Below are positions 42,122 through 46,197 of a DNA stretch of 46,197 nucleotides, one piece after another (positions within the stretch are counted from its first letter, which is position 1; every line of letters begins with the position of its first letter). The position numbers and the translations under genes were made by a program. The stretch is from Ruminiclostridium sp. (GTDB lineage Bacteria > Bacillota > Clostridia > Oscillospirales > Ruminococcaceae), in the NCBI GenBank assembly GCA_024682455.1, contig JAIKZF010000042.1, positions 1 to 46,197 of the forward strand. Direction: 5' to 3'. A model generated the notes under the pieces. The model saw only the letters and a program-made list of their open reading frames with translations. It was not told the origin of the DNA and ran no database searches.

Positions 42122-42349
42122 TGCCGTTTGTCAAAGAAGTCGCTTACGCTCGAGTGCCTCCGGCGGCCAGGTCTGTCGGTCAGCCCCTCTGGCTCCTTCG
42201 TCGCCACCTCCCCGCTAACGGGGAGACCACCTTTTAAAAAAGGGGTGGACCCTAAAACAAACCGCTTCGCCTTGCAGCGGGGGCAGGTAGTGCTCCTTTT
42301 GATAGAAAAAGAAACAGACATAACCACAAACTGCACTTTTTGACAGAAA
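42122..42349. other. Gene-free spacer bounded by two similar hairpins
   Basis: No coding frame of worth. It contains CTCCCCG/CGGGGAG with a CTAA loop (42208-42225), CCACC/GGTGG (42227-42248) and the 41-bp repeat copy B (42260-42300). The sequence looks like a compact, foldable intergenic element placed between two copies of a terminator-like hairpin. Confidence 0.6.
42260..42300. repeat. 41-bp intergenic repeat, copy B
   Basis: It starts with the same 20 bases, AACCGCTTCGCCTTGCAGCG, as the segment at 13897-13937 and differs at 4 of 41 positions overall. It is in the same orientation and also sits between convergent genes. Confidence 0.75.
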
Positions 42350-42386
42350 ACACCGCCCGGAAAGACACCGGGCGGCGTTGTTTTTT
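42350..42386. terminator. Bidirectional terminator between the lipoprotein and the aspS operon
   Basis: CCGCCCGG (42353-42360) pairs with CCGGGCGG (42368-42375) around AAAGACA, with outer A-T and C-G pairs across one mismatch. Six Ts (42381-42386) follow on plus. On minus the tail is TGTTTTCTGTC. The T-run overlaps the stop codon of the small gene on the minus strand. Confidence 0.85.
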
Positions 42387-42666
42387 ATTCTGCTCTGGAA
42401 AGCCATATATTCGCGACATCGAGAGCCTCGAACAGGCTGCCGCGGTTGCTGGTCTTTACGACCATATCCTGCGGGTCGATGTCCTTTGCCGTGCGCATCA
42501 GCACCACCATGAGCCTGTCGGCCACCATAAGGCCGTTCTGCTCGGAAGCGTGCTGGATATTGATGTTCGCCACCATTTCGTCGCTCATGTTTCCGTAGTA
42601 TATCGTATTTCCGTTCCTTACGAGCGGAAAGCCCTTATAAGTCAAAAACTTCTTCTCTTCAGCCAT
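42385..42666 (-). CDS. Small conserved-looking protein at the end of the aspS operon (93 aa)
   Basis: I do not recognise the family. The product is soluble, begins AEEKKFLTYKGFPLVRNGN and has an alternating beta pattern followed by helices, with no Cys motif or signal. AGGAGGAAG lies upstream of the ATG at a good distance. It starts 27 bases after the aspS stop and ends in the shared terminator, so it is very likely expressed with aspS. Confidence 0.75.
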   Translation of the reverse strand: MAEEKKFLTYKGFPLVRNGNTIYYGNMSDEMVANINIQHASEQNGLMVADRLMVVLMRTAKDIDPQDMVVKTSNRGSLFEALDVANIWLSRAE

Positions 42667-42693
42667 AGTATCGTCTTCCTCCTGTAAACAGTA

Positions 42694-44484
42694 TTACTGC
42701 GCCGGGTTCTCCTTTTTCAGATCCTGCGGGCGCTGACGCACCTTGATATGCACTTCGCGGAGCTGCTGCTCGGTCACCTCTGTCGGCGCTCCCAGCAGGA
42801 GATCCTGCGCGTTGGAGTTGAGCGGGAACGCGATGACCTCGCGTATGCTTTCCTCGTCAAGCAGGAGCATTATCATTCTGTCTATGCCGAACGCCATACC
42901 CGCGTGCGGAGGAGCTCCGAACTTAAACGCGCTGTAAAGGGCGCCGAACTTCTCCTTTACGTCCTCCTCGGTGTAGCCCGCTATCTCGAACGCCTTGACC
43001 ATGACGTCTATGTCGTGGTTGCGGACCGCTCCCGAAGCAAGCTCGACGCCGTTGCAGACAACGTCGTACTGATAAGCCAGCACATCGCAGGGATCCTTCG
43101 TGTTGAGAGCTTCAAGCTCGCCCTGCGGCATGGAGAACGGATTGTGCGTGAAGATAGGCTTGCCGGTCTCCTCGTCCTCCTCGTACATCGGGAAGTCCAC
43201 TATCCAGCAGATCTCGAAGCGGTCGTTGTCGATGAGACCCATTCTGTCCGCGACCTCGCTGCGGATAAGACCCGCGAACTTCTCGGCGTTCTTCTTGTTG
43301 TCCGCTATGAAGTAGAGCACGTCTCCGACTTCGAGCTCCGCGCGCTTTGCGAGCTCTTCCCTGTCGCCCTCGCGCAGGAACTTGTCGATAGGCCCGTTGA
43401 ATTTCAGACCCTCCTCGACCTTGAAGTAGCCGAGGCCCTTCATACCGATCGACAGGGCGTATTCCTCCATTTTCTCGAAGAAGCTCTTGGACTTCTCCGC
43501 CATTTTCGGTACGCGGATAGCCCTTACGGTCTTGTTCGAGAACGGCTTGAACGAGCTGTCTACGAACAGGTCGGACACGTCTATGATGAACAGGGGGTTG
43601 CGCAGATCGGGCTTGTCGGAACCGTATTTCAGCATGGCCTCCTCAAAGGTTATGCGCGGGAACGGAGCGTGGGTGTACTTCTTATTCCCGAACTTTTCGA
43701 GTATAGCCGGGAACACCTGCTCGGCGGCGGCGAACACGTCCTCCTGAGTCGCGAAGCTCATCTCAAGGTCGAGCTGGTAGAACTCGCCGGGAGTGCGGTC
43801 GGCTCTAGCGTCCTCGTCACGGAAGCACGGCGCGAGCTGGAAGTACTTGTCGAAGCCCGACACCATGTAGAGCTGCTTGAATATCTGCGGAGCCTGCGGG
43901 AGAGCGTAAAATCTGCCGTGGTGCTTTCTGCTGGGTATCAGGTAGTCTCTTGCGCCCTCGGGGGACGAGGTGGAGAGAATGGGAGTCTGGAGCTCTAAAA
44001 AGCCCAGCTCGGTCATCTTCTCGCGCATGAAGCTCATTACCTGCGAACGGAACACGATATTCTCGTGTACTCTGCGGTTCCTCATATCGAGGAAGCGGTA
44101 GCGCAGTCTGATATCCTCGTTGCTGTTGTGGGACTCGGGTATCTCGAACGGGAGCTGCGTTGTCACCTTGCCGAGGATATCGACGCTCTCGGCTGCAAGC
44201 TCTATGGTGCCTGTGGCGATCTTGGGGTTGTAGGTGCTCTCGTCACGCTTTATCATCTTTCCGCTGATCGAGACCGCACATTCCTTGGTGATCCCATCAA
44301 GGAGCTTTTCGTTGTTCTGGAACGTCACCTGTAACATTCCGTAGTGGTCGCGCAGGTCGATGAACTCGATTCCGCCGTGGTCGCGGATATTCTCGACCCA
44401 TCCCGAGACTCTGACGCTCTTTCCGATGTCCGCCTCCGACAGCATCGCTGTGTTGTGGTCGCGGTATTTGTTTGCTGTGAACAT
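42694..44484 (-). CDS. aspS: Aspartyl-tRNA synthetase, bacterial type, probably non-discriminating
   Basis: A 596-residue class IIb synthetase charging tRNA with Asp. It has the N-terminal anticodon-binding OB fold (VSGWVENIRDHGG, about 26-38), motif 2 (FRDEDARADRTPGEFYQLD), the bacterial GAD insertion, and motif 3 (GMAFGIDRMIMLL). His36 in RDHGG is the residue type found in non-discriminating AspRS, where Leu marks many Asp-specific enzymes. With GatCAB genes upstream, it may also make Asp-tRNA(Asn) for transamidation. AAAGGGA is upstream of the ATG. It follows gatB by 18 bases. Confidence 0.95.
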   Translation of the reverse strand: MFTANKYRDHNTAMLSEADIGKSVRVSGWVENIRDHGGIEFIDLRDHYGMLQVTFQNNEKLLDGITKECAVSISGKMIKRDESTYNPKIATGTIELAAESVDILGKVTTQLPFEIPESHNSNEDIRLRYRFLDMRNRRVHENIVFRSQVMSFMREKMTELGFLELQTPILSTSSPEGARDYLIPSRKHHGRFYALPQAPQIFKQLYMVSGFDKYFQLAPCFRDEDARADRTPGEFYQLDLEMSFATQEDVFAAAEQVFPAILEKFGNKKYTHAPFPRITFEEAMLKYGSDKPDLRNPLFIIDVSDLFVDSSFKPFSNKTVRAIRVPKMAEKSKSFFEKMEEYALSIGMKGLGYFKVEEGLKFNGPIDKFLREGDREELAKRAELEVGDVLYFIADNKKNAEKFAGLIRSEVADRMGLIDNDRFEICWIVDFPMYEEDEETGKPIFTHNPFSMPQGELEALNTKDPCDVLAYQYDVVCNGVELASGAVRNHDIDVMVKAFEIAGYTEEDVKEKFGALYSAFKFGAPPHAGMAFGIDRMIMLLLDEESIREVIAFPLNSNAQDLLLGAPTEVTEQQLREVHIKVRQRPQDLKKENPAQ

Positions 44485-44502
44485 TGTCTTGTGTCCCTTT
44501 CT

Positions 44503-45936
<1,434 letters not shown>

Positions 45937-45954
45937 TTATGCCGTTCTCCTTTC

Positions 45955-46197
45955 TCACAGAGCGCAGCGGACAGGCGAGAAGGTCTTCTCGAACGCGTCC
46001 GCGGTCTGTATTATCGTGCTTTCGTCGAAGCGTCTGCCGACGATCGACATTCCTATAGGCATACCGTCCTTATCGTAGCCGCAGGTCGTGTTTATCGCGG
46101 TCAGACCCGCTATATTCACGGTGACGGTGCAGATATCGGCGGTGTACATCTTTACGGGGTCGTTGTCCTGATCGCCTATTTTATACGCGACGCTCGG
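45955..46197 (-). CDS. gatA: Asp/Glu-tRNA amidotransferase subunit A, C-terminal part
   Basis: The frame is open to the right edge; only the last 80 codons are in the window. The visible part reads AYKIGDQDNDPVKMYTADI, then TVTVNIAGLTAINTTCGYD, then GMPIGMSIVG, which is the C-terminal signature of amidase-family GatA. It belongs to the operon gatA-gatB-aspS and the small gene. The catalytic Ser-Ser-Lys region and the start lie outside. Confidence 0.92.
   Translation of the reverse strand, partial: PSVAYKIGDQDNDPVKMYTADICTVTVNIAGLTAINTTCGYDKDGMPIGMSIVGRRFDESTIIQTADAFEKTFSPVRCAL

Overview
The window looks like a chromosomal segment of a Firmicute of the Ruminococcus/Oscillospiraceae kind. Supporting signs are AGGAGG-type ribosome binding sites, sigma-A promoters, GC-rich genes separated by AT-rich gaps, L27 with the Firmicutes N-terminal extension next to its protease Prp, GatCAB beside AspRS, QueT, mini-RNase III, Thr/Ala/Pro-rich lipoprotein linkers and a PilT-type ATPase. 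There is no transposase, integrase, CRISPR array, tRNA or rRNA. The species assignment is inference from gene content only.

Layout. 1-2.3 kb: start of a leftward gene, a small unknown protein, a lipoprotein and ilvE with a near-consensus promoter. 2.4-9.2 kb (leftward): ABC-2 permease and ATPase, a DUF6062-like protein with two Cys/His sites, ung, a secreted transglutaminase fused in frame to a cyclophilin, pilT and a CobU-like P-loop protein. 9.3-13.7 kb (rightward): a small membrane protein and a 1257-residue FtsX-type permease with a very large extracytoplasmic coiled coil. 13.7-17.5 kb (leftward): a sugar ABC importer (lipoprotein plus two permeases, no ATPase). 18.0-26.4 kb (rightward): a purine operon, purE-purC-purF-purM-purN-purO-AICAR formyltransferase-yjbR-purD, behind a promoter and a leader that ends in an intrinsic terminator. 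26.5-36.6 kb (rightward): queT, rplU-prp-rpmA, a tandem pair of membrane proteins (the second broken), obgE, mrnC, a secreted alpha/alpha-barrel-like protein, yebC, mntP, yqhQ and prmC. 36.6-42.1 kb: an MMPL-type exporter with an exported helical partner, and a lipoprotein. 42.3-46.2 kb (leftward): gatA (3' part), gatB, aspS and a small conserved protein.

The purine cluster is the most unusual part. Its PurF has an intact PRPP site but lacks every canonical glutaminase residue I can align, beginning with the N-terminal Cys. purN carries an in-frame TGA directly after the catalytic Asp. The last two steps are done by an archaeal-type PurO and a stand-alone formyltransferase instead of fused PurH. 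Other points worth checking are the transglutaminase-cyclophilin fusion with an internal ribosome binding site, the CobU-like protein without the guanylylated His beside pilT, a 28-bp palindrome ahead of the MMPL gene, and a 41-bp intergenic sequence present twice in the window.

All assignments come from reading the sequence and from remembered family features. No database search was run.
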